Assembly: GCA_030682375.1 (NCBI GenBank)
Contig: JAUXOL010000016.1
Span: 206,577-270,576 of the forward strand
From: Gallionella sp.
GTDB taxonomy: Bacteria; Pseudomonadota; Gammaproteobacteria; Burkholderiales; Gallionellaceae
Direction of reading: 5' to 3'
Length of the DNA: 64,000 nt
A model generated the notes under the pieces. The model saw only the letters and a list, made by a program, of their open reading frames with translations. It searched no databases and had not been told where the DNA came from. The position numbers and the translations under genes are program-made. This document shows, in pieces, positions 11,541 through 22,860 of this stretch (its first letter is position 1; every line of letters starts with the position of its first letter).

Positions 11541-11911
11541 TTATTGCGCCTTACCCTTGCTATCGTTTTCGACCATTTCACTTAACCGTCGACAAAGGTA
11601 ACGGATACGATCTGCAATTTCTCCAGCCGTCTTTCTTCGCATCAAATGCAAGGTTTGTTCAACTCGCCCTGAACACACCTTGTCACTAAATAAAGGAACA
11701 AGTGGAGGCTTGCTAGTAAGTCGGTTGATGACCCATTGGAATTCTTCTTTTAACTCATCTGGAATATCATCTTGATGAAGTACATGAAAACACAAGTAAG
11801 CATCCCTAAGACGCTCTTTTATGTCTCCCAGGCCTTCACATAACATCCTTTCGGCCTGAAGAAATTTCTCCAGTGCATACGTATGATCCACTGAAGTAAT
11901 TTCCTTGTGAA

Positions 11912-11915
<4 letters not shown>
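11541..11915 (-). CDS. Hypothetical protein, AT-rich gene coupled to accD
   Basis: A 124-aa, mostly helical, soluble protein that I do not recognise. It is rich in Leu, Glu, Arg and Lys and has three scattered Cys but no clear motif. The start is a TTG whose last two bases begin the accD stop (TTGA overlap), with GAGG just upstream inside accD, so it is probably translationally coupled to accD. Base composition is much more AT-rich than the flanking genes, and the gene interrupts the usual accD-folC junction, which suggests a recent insertion. The overall helical look is like a small four-helix-bundle protein (inference only). Confidence 0.6.
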
Positions 11916-12793
<878 letters not shown>

Positions 12794-12826
12794 GGTGATC
12801 TCCTTGAATTCTTAAAATCTTTTTTA

Positions 12827-12907
12827 TCCGCAGATTACGCAGATTCACACAGATTAAAAACAAACACCTTACAAATTACGTTGCAGTTAATCTGCGTAAT
12901 CTGCGGA
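12827..12907. repeat. Perfect 19-bp inverted repeat between trpA and accD
   Basis: TCCGCAGATTACGCAGATT at 12827-12845 is exactly mirrored by AATCTGCGTAATCTGCGGA at 12889-12907, enclosing a 43-base AT-rich loop with a further AGATT/AATCT pair. This CTGCG-AATCTGCGG sequence is a common dispersed bacterial repeat. It fills almost the whole trpA-accD gap and could form a long hairpin in the mRNA, perhaps tuning accD relative to trp expression. Confidence 0.75.
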
Positions 12908-12916
12908 CAAGTTTTT

Positions 12917-13717
12917 TTAGGCCTTATCGATGGCCTGTCTCAATTCATTGACCAGCTTGCCGACGTTCGCGACGACATCCTGTTCGGTCGAATTCTCCAC
13001 TTCCTGCACGATGCGGCTGCCGACCACGACGCCGTCGCACAGCCTGGCCACCGCCAGCGCGGTCGCCGCGTCGCGTATGCCAAAGCCCACGCCGATAGGC
13101 AACTTGATGTGCTTACGCAACTCGGGAATCTTCTGCTCGATGGCGGACAGGTCGAGGTTGCCAGCACCGGTCACGCCTTTCAGCGACACGTAATACACAT
13201 AACCGCGCGCCAGCTTGGCGACCTGTTCTATGCGCGCCTCGTTGGTGGTCGGCGCAAGCAAAAAGATAGGCGCGATGTTGTGGCGTTGCAGATGCTCGAA
13301 CGCCTCGTGGCTTTCTTCCGGCGGGAAGTCCACCGTCAGCACGCCGTCTACGCCGACTTCTTCGCAACGCTGCGCGAACGCTTCCCATCCCATCGCCTCG
13401 ATGGGATTGCCGTAGCCCATCAGCACCACCGGCGTGGTCGCGTCCTGCTTGCGAAATTCTGCGACCATGGACAGCACGCCGCGCAGCGACATGCCGTTTT
13501 TCAACGCGCGCTCGGAAGCGCGCTGGATGGTGGGGCCGTCCGCCATCGGATCGGAGAACGGCACGCCGAGTTCGAGCACGTCCGCGCCCGCCGCCACCAG
13601 CCCGTGCATCAGCGGCACGGTGAGTTGCAGCGACGGATCACCTGCGGTGATGAACGGAATCAGCGCCTTGCGCTGCTGCTGCTTGAGGCTATCGAAGGTT
13701 GCCTGAATGCGACTCAT
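12917..13717 (-). CDS. trpA: Tryptophan synthase alpha chain
   Basis: TrpA (266 aa) cleaves indole-3-glycerol phosphate to indole and glyceraldehyde-3-phosphate; indole is channelled to TrpB. The catalytic Glu and Asp lie in [20 protein letters not shown]. Other family segments are [54 protein letters not shown] and the phosphate-binding [12 protein letters not shown] and GVVVGSRIV. The start overlaps the trpB stop by 4 bases, coupling the two subunits. Confidence 0.98.
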   Translation of the reverse strand: MSRIQATFDSLKQQQRKALIPFITAGDPSLQLTVPLMHGLVAAGADVLELGVPFSDPMADGPTIQRASERALKNGMSLRGVLSMVAEFRKQDATTPVVLMGYGNPIEAMGWEAFAQRCEEVGVDGVLTVDFPPEESHEAFEHLQRHNIAPIFLLAPTTNEARIEQVAKLARGYVYYVSLKGVTGAGNLDLSAIEQKIPELRKHIKLPIGVGFGIRDAATALAVARLCDGVVVGSRIVQEVENSTEQDVVANVGKLVNELRQAIDKA

Positions 13718-14910
13718 AACGTGATCCCCTTCAACTTCGCCACGGTGTTCATGTCTTTGTCGCCGCGACCAGAGAGATTCACCAGCAGCACTTTATCCTT
13801 GCCCATCGTCGGTGCGATCTTCATCGCATGCGCCAGCGCGTGGCTGGATTCCAGCGCGGGGATGATGCCTTCGAAACGGCACAGCGCGTCGAACGCGGCC
13901 AGCGCCTCGTCGTCATTGATCGCGACGTATTGCGCGCGACCGATATCCTTCAGCAAGCAATGCTCGGGGCCGACGCCGGGATAGTCCAGTCCGGCGGAGA
14001 TGGAATGCGTCTCGATGATCTGGCCGTTCTCGTCCTGGATCAGATAGACCTTGTTGCCGTGCAGCACACCGACCTTGCTGTTCGCAGTCAGCGGCGCGGC
14101 ATGCTGGCCGCTGGCGATGCCGTGCCCGCCCGCTTCCACGCCGATGATCTGCACATCTGGCACTTCAATGTAGGGATGGAACAGGCCGATGGCGTTGGAG
14201 CCGCCGCCTACACAGGCGATCACCGCATCCGGCTGGCGGCCGATCATCTCCGGCATCTGCACCTTGGCCTCGTTGCCGATCACGCACTGGAAATCGCGCA
14301 CCATCATCGGGTAAGGATGCGGGCCCGCCGCGGTGCCGAAGATGTAAAAAGTGGATTCGACGTTGGTCACCCAGTCGCGGATGGCTTCGTTGCAGGCATC
14401 CTTCAGCGTGCGAGAACCGCTCTCGACCGGCACGACGGTCGCGCCCAGCAGCTTCATGCGGAACACGTTGGGTGCCTGGCGCTGGATGTCCTCCGCGCCC
14501 ATGTAGACGATGCACTCCATGCCGAAGCGCGCCGCCACGGTGGCGGTCGCCACGCCGTGCATGCCCGCGCCGGTCTCGGCGATCACGCGCTTCTTGCCCA
14601 TGCGTTTGGCGAGCAAGGCTTGGCCGATGGCGTTGTTGATCTTGTGCGCGCCGGTGTGGTTCAGGTCTTCGCGCTTCAGGTATATCTGCGCCCCGCCCAG
14701 GCTCTCCGACAGGCGCTTGGCGTGGTAGATCGGGCTGGGACGACCGACGTAATGCTTGAGTTCGTAGGCGAACTCGGCCTTGAATTCGGGGTCGTCACGA
14801 AAACGCAGATACTGCGTTCGCAGTTCTTCCACTGCCGGGATCAGCGTCTCGGCCATGTAGATACCGCCGAACTGGCCGAAGTGGCCGGTGCTATCGGGAT
14901 AGTTATACAT
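13714..14910 (-). CDS. trpB: Tryptophan synthase beta chain
   Basis: TrpB (398 aa), a PLP enzyme, condenses indole with serine. The opening [20 protein letters not shown] and the PLP-binding lysine in [21 protein letters not shown] are diagnostic. The phosphate-binding [15 protein letters not shown] and the C-terminal [16 protein letters not shown] are present. It starts 8 bases inside the trpF 3' end and overlaps trpA by 4 bases. The order trpF-trpB-trpA is standard here; trpE, G, D and C are not in the window. Confidence 0.98.
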   Translation of the reverse strand: MYNYPDSTGHFGQFGGIYMAETLIPAVEELRTQYLRFRDDPEFKAEFAYELKHYVGRPSPIYHAKRLSESLGGAQIYLKREDLNHTGAHKINNAIGQALLAKRMGKKRVIAETGAGMHGVATATVAARFGMECIVYMGAEDIQRQAPNVFRMKLLGATVVPVESGSRTLKDACNEAIRDWVTNVESTFYIFGTAAGPHPYPMMVRDFQCVIGNEAKVQMPEMIGRQPDAVIACVGGGSNAIGLFHPYIEVPDVQIIGVEAGGHGIASGQHAAPLTANSKVGVLHGNKVYLIQDENGQIIETHSISAGLDYPGVGPEHCLLKDIGRAQYVAINDDEALAAFDALCRFEGIIPALESSHALAHAMKIAPTMGKDKVLLVNLSGRGDKDMNTVAKLKGITL

Positions 14911-15523
14911 TTGTCTTGTTTACCTCTTGCATGAATGCCGCGATCTTCGCCGCATCCTTGATTCCTTTTGCCGCCTCCACACCGCTGGACACGTCCACCG
15001 CATAAGGCCGTACCTGCCGGATACCCTCGGCGACATTCTCCGCATCCAGTCCGCCGGACAGGATCACCGGCAACGGCAGCTGCCCCGGAATCAGCGTCCA
15101 GTCGAAGGCCGTCCCGGTGCCTCCGGGTATGCCTTCTACATGAGCGTCCAGCAACAGCGCCTGGGCGGCGGAATAACGCGCCGCGCATTGTAGCAAATCC
15201 ACCCCCGCTTTGACGCGGATCGCCTTGAGGTAAGGCCTGCCGAATTGCGCGCAGTATTCGGGCGACTCGTCGCCGTGGAATTGCAGCACATCCAGCGGCA
15301 CTGCGGCCAGCACCTCGTGCACGAAAGCCGCATCGGCATCGACGAACAGCCCCACCGTGGTAACGAACGGCGGCAGCGCCGCGACCAGCCGTGCCGCCTG
15401 TTCGGCGTTCACATGTCGCGGGCTCTTCGCATAGAACACGAAGCCGATCGCATCCGCCCCGCTGGCGGCGACCGCCTGCGCGTCTTCCGCGCGCGTGATG
15501 CCGCAGATCTTCACCCGCGTCAC
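14903..15523 (-). CDS. trpF: Phosphoribosylanthranilate isomerase
   Basis: TrpF (206 aa) isomerises N-(5-phosphoribosyl)anthranilate in tryptophan synthesis. The start is a GTG at 15523 giving [15 protein letters not shown], with the catalytic Cys in KICGIT; its GTGA overlaps the truA stop. The catalytic Asp is in [20 protein letters not shown], and [17 protein letters not shown] and [16 protein letters not shown] form the phosphate site. Length is normal for a stand-alone TrpF. It overlaps trpB by 8 bases. Confidence 0.96.
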   Translation of the reverse strand: MTRVKICGITRAEDAQAVAASGADAIGFVFYAKSPRHVNAEQAARLVAALPPFVTTVGLFVDADAAFVHEVLAAVPLDVLQFHGDESPEYCAQFGRPYLKAIRVKAGVDLLQCAARYSAAQALLLDAHVEGIPGGTGTAFDWTLIPGQLPLPVILSGGLDAENVAEGIRQVRPYAVDVSSGVEAAKGIKDAAKIAAFMQEVNKTNV

Positions 15524-16308
15524 AGCAGTTCTCCCGGCATCGTTTGGTCGTCCATCTGCGGCAATCCCCATTTTTCCTCGTATCGAATGCGGCGCAAGTA
15601 TAAGCCATCGGGCGCGAAGGTCGGCGCGGCAAGACGGCGCTCGCGGCCTTCCAGCACCTCGCGCATCCAGTCCGGCGGATGCTTGCCCTTGCCGACGTAG
15701 ACCAGGCAGCCGACGATGTTGCGCACCATATGGTGCAGGAACGCACCCGCGCTGAGGTCGAACACGATCATGTCGCCCTCGCGGCGGATGTCGAGACGGG
15801 TCAGCGTCTTGACCGGCGACTTGGCTTGGCATTCCGCGGCGCGGAACGCGCTGAAATCGTGCTCGCCCAGCAGGTGCTGCGCGGCCTCCCGCATCGCTTC
15901 GACATCCAGCGGCGCATGGAACCAGCCGACCTGCCCGGCCAGGATGGCCGGACGCATAGCACGGTTCAGCAACAGGTAGCGGTAGCTGCGCCCATGCGCC
16001 GAGAAGCGCGCATGGAATTCGTCCGGCACCTCATGCGCCCAGCGCACCGCGACGCTCTCCGGCAACAGCCCGTTCGTACCGCGCACCCAGGCAGTCAGCG
16101 GCCGGTTGGTCTGCGTGTCGAAATGCACCACCTGCTCGGTCGCATGCACGCCGGTGTCAGTGCGCCCGGCGGCGGTGACGGCGATGACTTCACCGGCGAT
16201 CTGGCTCAGCGCAGTCTGCAGCAAGTCTTGCACCGTCGCCCTGTCAGGCTGGCTCTGCCAGCCTGAGAACGGACGGCCGTCGTATTCAATACCCAGTGCG
16301 ATCCTCAT
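15520..16308 (-). CDS. truA: tRNA pseudouridine(38-40) synthase TruA
   Basis: TruA (262 aa) converts U38-U40 in tRNA anticodon arms to pseudouridine. The ATG at 16308 gives [20 protein letters not shown], the standard opening. The catalytic Asp lies in [20 protein letters not shown]. Other family blocks are [34 protein letters not shown] and [19 protein letters not shown]. It lies between the EcfT-like gene and trpF, as in many Betaproteobacteria, and is coupled to trpF through a GTGA overlap. Confidence 0.97.
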   Translation of the reverse strand: MRIALGIEYDGRPFSGWQSQPDRATVQDLLQTALSQIAGEVIAVTAAGRTDTGVHATEQVVHFDTQTNRPLTAWVRGTNGLLPESVAVRWAHEVPDEFHARFSAHGRSYRYLLLNRAMRPAILAGQVGWFHAPLDVEAMREAAQHLLGEHDFSAFRAAECQAKSPVKTLTRLDIRREGDMIVFDLSAGAFLHHMVRNIVGCLVYVGKGKHPPDWMREVLEGRERRLAAPTFAPDGLYLRRIRYEEKWGLPQMDDQTMPGELL

Positions 16309-16318
16309 GGAGTGATCC

Positions 16319-16933
16319 TCATCGAACACTCCACCATAACAGCGACAGCACAAATCCCAACAGCAGCGCATCGCCGTAACCGAAACGGTACAGCGGCAGC
16401 TCCATCTGGCGCGGCGGCTCGCCATGAGCTTCGAGCAGGCCGTCCAGCGTCTCCTGCCAGCCACGCTTGCCGCGTAGCATCGCCGCCTCGGCGTAATGCA
16501 GCGTCAACGCCAGCCTCACCGCGAAGCGTTCGCGCAACCCGCCCATCCACTGCAGCGGCGCGAACAGCGTATAGAGCCCGGCGATCAGCTGCATGCGATG
16601 CAGCCGATCCAGCAGTATCGCCAGCGCGGCCAGCGCGGCCAGCAGACGCAGCAATTGCGACATGCCATCCAGCAATCCCTCCCGGCTCGGGCTGTACGCG
16701 CCGAACGGTTCGTACAGCGCCTGCCCCGGCGTACTCCAGGCATAGATCAGCAGCAGCGACAGCATGATCCAGCGGGTGCGGCGCAGCAATTGCGCGAACT
16801 TGTGTCGGGAAACCATGACCGCGCACAACAGCACCGAACCGGCGGCGAACAGCAGCACCTCGAACTCCAGCAGCTGCAGCATCGCAACCAGCAGGCACCA
16901 GACGAGTATCTGGGTGGCAGGATGGAATCTCAC
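16319..16933 (-). CDS. CbiQ/EcfT-like membrane protein of unknown function
   Basis: An integral membrane protein (204 aa) with an N-terminal hydrophobic pair (ILVWCLLVAMLQLLEFEVLL, AAGSVLLCAVMV), IMLSLLLIYAW, LLRLLAALAALAILL and a C-terminal helix (ALLLGFVLSLLWWSV). The cytoplasmic-loop arrangement, with a segment after SPSREGLLDGMSQLLRLLA and RFAVRLALTLHYAEAAMLRGKRG, resembles the T component (EcfT/CbiQ) of energy-coupling-factor transporters. No ECF ATPases or S component lie nearby, so transport is unproven. It sits between fimV and truA, 10 bases upstream of truA. Confidence 0.65.
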   Translation of the reverse strand: MRFHPATQILVWCLLVAMLQLLEFEVLLFAAGSVLLCAVMVSRHKFAQLLRRTRWIMLSLLLIYAWSTPGQALYEPFGAYSPSREGLLDGMSQLLRLLAALAALAILLDRLHRMQLIAGLYTLFAPLQWMGGLRERFAVRLALTLHYAEAAMLRGKRGWQETLDGLLEAHGEPPRQMELPLYRFGYGDALLLGFVLSLLWWSVR

Positions 16934-16952
16934 GCATAACCCTCAGCGTCGG

Positions 16953-16989
16953 ACAAAAAGAAAACGGCAGCCCAACTTCGAGCTGCCGT
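16953..16989 (-). terminator. Rho-independent terminator after fimV
   Basis: Read on the minus strand after the fimV stop, ACGGCAGC pairs with GCTGCCGT (8-bp stem, 10-base loop) and is followed by TTTTCTTTTTGTCC. Stem plus T-tract immediately downstream of fimV is a clear intrinsic terminator, separating fimV from the downstream EcfT-like/truA/trp genes. Confidence 0.85.
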
Positions 16990-17006
16990 CACCAGGAAAC
17001 GCACGA

Positions 17007-19688
17007 TCAGATCAGCTGGTCGATCAGGGCCTGAGCCGCATCTTGCTGCTCCGAGTCGCCGTCGCGCAACACTTCCTCGAGGATCTCGCGGGCACCGGTC
17101 TGGTCGCCCATCTCCTGATAGGCGCGAGCCAGGTCGAGCTTGGTCGCGACTTCATGCCAACGCTCGTCCTTGACGACTTCCGCACCGGCTTGCGCGGTCG
17201 TCCCGACATCGTCCAGGTTCAGGCTGATGCCGGACAGGCCGATATCGGCTGCGGGCGCGGCCGGTGTAGACGGCTTGGCAGCCTCTTCCTCGACCGGGAA
17301 GTCCAGCGAGAACTCCATCACATCCGCGTCGTCATGCTCGACCTTCTTCGGCTCTTCCTTCTCGGCTACCGGCTTGGCGGATTCCATGGAAGTCACGTCG
17401 AAGACCAGGTCGTCCAGATTGGGCAATCCCGCCTCAGCCGGTTCCTCGGGGACCGACGACACCTCTGGCAATTCCGCAGGCACCGACGATGCCTCAGGCT
17501 CGGCGAACGAGGTCATCGACGGGCTGGTCGAAGTGATGTCGAAATCCATGTCGGGCACAGCCAGAGACGGATTGGTTGCGGTCAGGTCGAAGTCCATCAC
17601 CATTTCCTGTGCAGCCGGCATCTCTTCCGGATTCAGGATCATGGTCTTCCCGGCATCGCCTGCGCCCAGATCGAAATCCACTTCCGGCACAGCGGCCTCG
17701 GATGCGATCTCGGGCGCCGTATTCAGCACCATCGTCTGCATGGTCGCGCTTGCCGCATCCTCTATGGATGCGCCGCCGTACATCGGATTGTTCGGCTCCA
17801 TCTTGCGTCCCATCGCCGCAGCCTGCTCCCAGGCCGGCTCGTCGCCGGAATCCTGCAGCTGGCGTGCGATGGTCGCGAACGAATTCACGTCCACGCGGTT
17901 GGCATAGATGCCGAGCAGCTTCAGATGGATGCGGTGATCGTCCGGCGTGCGCAGCAGCGCTTCCTTCAGCACTTCCTCGGCCTGCGCATCGCGGCCGAAG
18001 TTCAGGAACAGGTCGGCCTCGCTGATCGGATCGACATCGTCGGACTCTACGCTAGCGACTTCGGAAGTTGCGGCCAGCGCGGTGAAATCGCCGGTATCGG
18101 GAGACGGCGCCTGAGGCGTGGCCATGCGACCGGTGATCTCGCCCAGTTCTTCCTGCTTCTCGCTGAAAGCGGCGGCAGGACTCTGGCGGCGGCGCTGCGC
18201 CATGTAGCCCAAACCGCCCAGGGCAAGCAGCACCGCCGCACCGCCGGCCAGATAGAGCGGCTCGCCCAGTATCTCGTCGACCAAAGTCGGCTCAGGCTCG
18301 ACCACCTTGGGTGCGACCACTTTCTTGGGCTGGGCAACCGGTGCGGATGCCGCCGCGACTTCGCTGGCCGCCTCCACAGCCGAAGCTGCGGCGACATCGG
18401 AGGCAGCGGCCACATCCGAGACCGCGCTGGCAGACTGCGTCAGGGCAGCAGCCTGAGACTTCAGTTCGGCCAGACGCTGCATGTCCTTGAGGTTCTGCTC
18501 CAGCATCGCCAGACGGGTCTGCTCTTCTTCCATCGCCTTGGCCTTGGCAATTGCCTCTTCCTGCGCGGCGTTCTTCTTGTCCTGCGCAGTCATAGCCTTG
18601 CCGCCGCCGGTTGCGGTCTGGTCGCCGGGCGCTTCGCCCTTGGACAGCTTCAACACTTCCTTGGCAGACTCCTTGGCGACCGGCGCCTTGTCCGCGACCG
18701 TGCTGGTGATCTTGCCGCTGGAGACTTGCTGCGAGTCCTGCGACTGGCTGCTTGCCGGTGCCGCGCTGGCGAGCTTCTGGCGATAGGCGTTCCAGTCCGC
18801 AGCCTGCGCGCGTATCTCCCGCTCAGCCTGGGCTTGCGCCACGTTCATCAACTCGTTCTGCTCGGGCAGGCGCAGGATCTTGCCGGTCTTGATGCGGTTC
18901 ATGTTCCTGCCGTCGAACTGCTCGGCATTGGCACGATACAACGCGACCAGCATGCGCTCCAGGCTGACGTCGACCGGCTTGTTCTCGGCCGCGATCTGGT
19001 TAAGCGTATCTCCGCGCTTGACGACGACCTCGCCAGTCGGAGCCGCCTTGGCAACCGGCTTGGGCGCAGGAACAGCGACAGGCTGCTTAGCCAGCGCCTT
19101 CTGGTCGCCAGGCGCTTCGGCACGCATGGTCTCGGACTCAGGCTTGGCCGACGCGGCCAACTCCTGCTGATACTGGCGCTCCTGCTCGGTCTGTTCGACA
19201 GGCGCAGCAGCCGGTTCAACGGCCTCGACCGGAGCCGAGGGGGCCACCGGGGCAACGGCGACGACCTCGGCCGGTGCTGGCTGTTCCGGAACGTAATCGG
19301 GCGGATCGAGCAGGAAGGTATATTCGCGCAGCAACTTGCCGGACGACCAGGTCAGCTCCACCAGCAGGCTGACGAAGGGATCGTTGACCGGTTGCGCGCT
19401 GTTCACGACGAGATAGGAACTGCCGTCGGCGCGATGCTCCACCTGAAACTTGAACTTGTTGCCGTAGGGGTACTCCAGACCGGCGCCCTTGTAGGCATCG
19501 GCGGAAGCGAGGCGTGCGACGAGACTGGTTCTTTCGGCTTTGCCGACGGAAACCAGTTCTATGTCTGCCTTGAGCGGCTGACCCAACGCGGACACCACGT
19601 TTATGCCGCCCAGACCCAGAGCCGAGACCGATGCAGACAGCGCCAGAGCGACAACAAACCCGAGCAGTTTCAGTAGTGATTTATGCAC
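17007..19688 (-). CDS. fimV: FimV: peptidoglycan-binding LysM/TPR pilus and polarity protein
   Basis: FimV (893 aa) is an inner-membrane protein that organises the pole, type IV pili and twitching motility. Residues 1-24 are a signal peptide. The FimV N-terminal domain (GLGGINVVSALGQPLKADIE) is characteristic. A LysM domain is at about 218-275 (VVKRGDTLNQIAAENKPVDV), a coiled-coil region at about 355-405, one TM helix at about 473-495 (YLAGGAAVLLALGGLGYMA), and a long acidic cytoplasmic part with a TPR-like segment (LLRTPDDHRIHLKLLGIYAN). The C-terminal FimV domain (KLDLARAYQEMGDQTGAREI, then VLRDGD) is conserved. No pil genes are nearby, as is usual. Confidence 0.96.
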   Translation of the reverse strand: MHKSLLKLLGFVVALALSASVSALGLGGINVVSALGQPLKADIELVSVGKAERTSLVARLASADAYKGAGLEYPYGNKFKFQVEHRADGSSYLVVNSAQPVNDPFVSLLVELTWSSGKLLREYTFLLDPPDYVPEQPAPAEVVAVAPVAPSAPVEAVEPAAAPVEQTEQERQYQQELAASAKPESETMRAEAPGDQKALAKQPVAVPAPKPVAKAAPTGEVVVKRGDTLNQIAAENKPVDVSLERMLVALYRANAEQFDGRNMNRIKTGKILRLPEQNELMNVAQAQAEREIRAQAADWNAYRQKLASAAPASSQSQDSQQVSSGKITSTVADKAPVAKESAKEVLKLSKGEAPGDQTATGGGKAMTAQDKKNAAQEEAIAKAKAMEEEQTRLAMLEQNLKDMQRLAELKSQAAALTQSASAVSDVAAASDVAAASAVEAASEVAAASAPVAQPKKVVAPKVVEPEPTLVDEILGEPLYLAGGAAVLLALGGLGYMAQRRRQSPAAAFSEKQEELGEITGRMATPQAPSPDTGDFTALAATSEVASVESDDVDPISEADLFLNFGRDAQAEEVLKEALLRTPDDHRIHLKLLGIYANRVDVNSFATIARQLQDSGDEPAWEQAAAMGRKMEPNNPMYGGASIEDAASATMQTMVLNTAPEIASEAAVPEVDFDLGAGDAGKTMILNPEEMPAAQEMVMDFDLTATNPSLAVPDMDFDITSTSPSMTSFAEPEASSVPAELPEVSSVPEEPAEAGLPNLDDLVFDVTSMESAKPVAEKEEPKKVEHDDADVMEFSLDFPVEEEAAKPSTPAAPAADIGLSGISLNLDDVGTTAQAGAEVVKDERWHEVATKLDLARAYQEMGDQTGAREILEEVLRDGDSEQQDAAQALIDQLI

Positions 19689-19737
19689 GCTACCACCCTC
19701 ACCTTATTTATTGGACAAGTAAAATAACATCATGGAG

Positions 19738-19757
19738 TTATCAGCACAAGCTGATAA
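19738..19757. terminator. Hairpin between asd and fimV
   Basis: TTATCAGC-ACAA-GCTGATAA is a perfect 8-bp stem with a 4-base loop in the asd-fimV gap. No T-run follows on either strand, so it may be a weak terminator, an attenuating hairpin or an operator-like palindrome upstream of fimV. Confidence 0.4.
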
Positions 19758-19808
19758 TTCAAGTTCACATCCGCGCTTAATTCCAACCCGACTCGATTCA
19801 GGCCCGGC

Positions 19809-20831
<1,023 letters not shown>

Positions 20832-20852
20832 TTTATTTCTCTCTAAAAATTT

Positions 20853-20928
20853 AAGCTGGTAGCCGGTAGCTTGTGGCTGGTAGCGAAACCGGTTTGGCTA
20901 CTCGCTACCAGCTACGGGCTACAAGCTG
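20853..20928. repeat. Imperfect palindrome built of GGTAGC units between asd and leuB
   Basis: Left arm AAGCTGGTAGCCGGTAGCTT... and right arm ...CTACCAGCTACGGGCTACAAGCT are inverted copies with a few mismatches, joined near AAACCGGTTT. The leuB stop codon lies inside the right arm. It can fold into a long mRNA hairpin downstream of leuB. Such CTGGTAGC-rich palindromes are dispersed repeats in many proteobacterial genomes (general knowledge). Confidence 0.6.
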
Positions 20929-21983
20929 TTAACTACCGCATCGCCCATTGCCTTGCAGCCGATCTTCGGCATGCCGGCCTCGGCGATATCGCCGGTGCGC
21001 AGGCCTTGCTGCAACGTCTTGCGCACCGCCGTCTCGATGCGCTGCGCGATGTCTTCGCGTGCGAAGGTGTAACGCATCATCATCGCCACCGACAAAATGG
21101 TCGCCAGCGGGTTAGCGATGTCCTTGCCCGCGATGTCCGGCGCGGAGCCGTGGCAAGGCTCGTACAAGCCCTTGTTGTTCGAGTCCAGCGAAGCCGACGG
21201 CAGCATGCCGATGGAGCCGGTCAGCATCGATGCTTCATCGGACAAAATGTCGCCGAAGATATTGCCGGTCAGGATCACGTCGAACTGCTTGGGTGCGCGC
21301 ACCAGTTGCATCGCGGCGTTGTCCACATACATATGGGACAACTCGACCTCCGGGTATTCCTTCGCCACTTCGGTGACGATCTCGCGCCAGAACATGCTGG
21401 TATCCAGCACGTTGGCCTTGTCCACGGAGCACAGTTTCTTGCTGCGCTTCATTGCGCTCTGGAAGCCGACATGCGCCACGCGGCGAATCTCCGACTCGCT
21501 GTAATGCATGGTGTCGAAGCCCTGACGCTCGCCGTTGTCCAGCGTGCGGATGCCGCGCGGCTGGCCGAAGTAAATGTCGCCGGTGAGTTCGCGCAGGATC
21601 ATGATGTCCAGACCCGACACCAGCTCCGGCTTCAGGCTGGAAGAATTGACCAGTTCCGGGTACACCATCGCAGGACGCAGGTTGGCGAACAGGCCCAGCC
21701 CCTTGCGGATACGCAGCAGACCTTGCTCCGGGCGCATTGGGCGCGGCAGGTTGTCGTACTGATAGCCGCCCACGGCGCCGAGCAGCACCGCATCGGATTC
21801 CTGCGACAGCTTCAGCGTCGCTTCCGGCAGCGGATCTTGCGCCGCGTCGTAACCCGCGCCGCCGATGTGCGCGTGTTCCATCTCGATCTTCAGGCCGTCG
21901 CTGCGCAACGCCTCCAACACTTTCACCGCTTGCGCGACGATCTCCGGTCCGATGCCGTCACCCGGCAATACTGCGATTTTCAT
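20919..21983 (-). CDS. leuB: 3-isopropylmalate dehydrogenase
   Basis: LeuB (354 aa) oxidises and decarboxylates 3-isopropylmalate in leucine synthesis using NAD. The ATG at 21983 gives [20 protein letters not shown], the family opening. Other motifs: [19 protein letters not shown], the substrate Arg/Tyr region, [20 protein letters not shown], and the signature [25 protein letters not shown] lies upstream. It follows leuD after an intergenic palindrome and is the last leu gene. Confidence 0.97.
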   Translation of the reverse strand: MKIAVLPGDGIGPEIVAQAVKVLEALRSDGLKIEMEHAHIGGAGYDAAQDPLPEATLKLSQESDAVLLGAVGGYQYDNLPRPMRPEQGLLRIRKGLGLFANLRPAMVYPELVNSSSLKPELVSGLDIMILRELTGDIYFGQPRGIRTLDNGERQGFDTMHYSESEIRRVAHVGFQSAMKRSKKLCSVDKANVLDTSMFWREIVTEVAKEYPEVELSHMYVDNAAMQLVRAPKQFDVILTGNIFGDILSDEASMLTGSIGMLPSASLDSNNKGLYEPCHGSAPDIAGKDIANPLATILSVAMMMRYTFAREDIAQRIETAVRKTLQQGLRTGDIAEAGMPKIGCKAMGDAVVNSL

Positions 21984-22008
21984 TTCAACTTCCTCTCTTA
22001 AACTTACC

Positions 22009-22085
22009 GTAGGTCGGGTTAGCGCGAAGTACGTAACCCGACATTGCGGGCGTCGGGTTACGGCCTTCGGCCTAACCCGACCTAC
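22009..22085. repeat. GTAGGTCGGGTTA palindromic repeat between leuD and leuB
   Basis: GTAGGTCGGGTTA at 22009 is mirrored by TAACCCGACCTAC ending at 22085. Inside, GTAACCCGAC and GTCGGGTTAC form a second inverted pair, and GGCCTTCGGCC forms a small hairpin. This is a well-known type of dispersed intergenic repeat in Proteobacteria. It fills the leuD-leuB gap and would form a strong mRNA structure. Confidence 0.8.
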
Positions 22086-22093
22086 ATATATTT

Positions 22094-22732
22094 TCAGGCG
22101 TACAGCCAGGGCTGGGCCCCGCGATGTTTTGCCTCGAACGCCTTGATGTCGCCGACATGTTCCAGCGTCAGGCCGATGTCGTCCAGCCCGTTCAGCAGAC
22201 AATGCTTGCGGTGCGCATCCACGTCGAACTTGTACGCCGTACCGTCGGGCAGCGCGATGGTCTGCTGCTCCAGATCGACCTTCAGCTTGTAGCCGACGTT
22301 GGATTCCACCGCCTTGAACAGCGCATCGACCTTGTCCGCATCCAGCTTGATCGGCAACAGGCCGTTCTTGAAGCAGTTGTTGAAGAAGATATCGGCGAAG
22401 CTCGGCGCGATGATGACGCGGAAGCCGTAGTCTTCCAGCGCCCAGGGCGCGTGCTCGCGCGAGCTGCCGCAGCCGAAGTTCTCGCGCGCAAGCAGAACCT
22501 GCGCCCCCTGATAGCGCGACTGGTTCAGCACGAAGTCCGGATTGCTCGGACGCTTGCTGCAATCCTGTCCGGGCTCGCCGTGGTCGAGATAGCGCCATTC
22601 GTCGAACGCGTTCGGGCCGAAGCCGGAGCGCTTGATCGACTTCAGGAATTGTTTGGGGATGATCGCATCGGTATCAACGTTGGCTCTGTCCAACGGCACG
22701 ACCAGTCCATCGAGCAAGGTAAATTTACGCAT
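22094..22732 (-). CDS. leuD: 3-isopropylmalate dehydratase small subunit
   Basis: LeuD (212 aa) is the swivel-domain subunit that, with LeuC, isomerises 2- to 3-isopropylmalate. Diagnostic stretches are [40 protein letters not shown] (read here as [20 protein letters not shown]) and [20 protein letters not shown]. The start shares one base with the stop of the preceding entericidin gene (TAATG), so translation is coupled. Confidence 0.97.
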   Translation of the reverse strand: MRKFTLLDGLVVPLDRANVDTDAIIPKQFLKSIKRSGFGPNAFDEWRYLDHGEPGQDCSKRPSNPDFVLNQSRYQGAQVLLARENFGCGSSREHAPWALEDYGFRVIIAPSFADIFFNNCFKNGLLPIKLDADKVDALFKAVESNVGYKLKVDLEQQTIALPDGTAYKFDVDAHRKHCLLNGLDDIGLTLEHVGDIKAFEAKHRGAQPWLYA

Positions 22733-22851
22733 TACTTGTTAGCCGCCTTTTCCAATTTTTCGCCACCCTTCTGGATGTCCTTGCCCAGGCCTTCCATGGT
22801 GTTGCAACCAGCCAGAACCAACACTGCCAACAATAAAGTGATTGCCTTCAT
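22732..22851 (-). CDS. Entericidin-family small lipoprotein between leuC and leuD
   Basis: A 39-aa peptide: signal segment [16 protein letters not shown] with lipobox LAGC, then [19 protein letters not shown]. This is the entericidin A/B pattern: acylated Cys then a short amphipathic cationic helix with GKDIQKGGE. In E. coli the pair works as a bacteriolytic peptide and antidote. The stop shares a base with the leuD start. An extra ATG codon directly upstream (22854) could be the true start. Such a gene between leuC and leuD recurs in Betaproteobacteria (general knowledge). Only one peptide is seen, so no toxin/antidote pair can be claimed. Confidence 0.88.
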   Translation of the reverse strand: MKAITLLLAVLVLAGCNTMEGLGKDIQKGGEKLEKAANK

Positions 22852-22860
22852 CATCGCCTC

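Noticed and set aside
16764..19676. A 970-codon open frame on the plus strand
   Set aside because: It is the antisense shadow of fimV; composition (His/Arg/Leu-rich) and lack of motifs are typical of GC-rich antisense frames.
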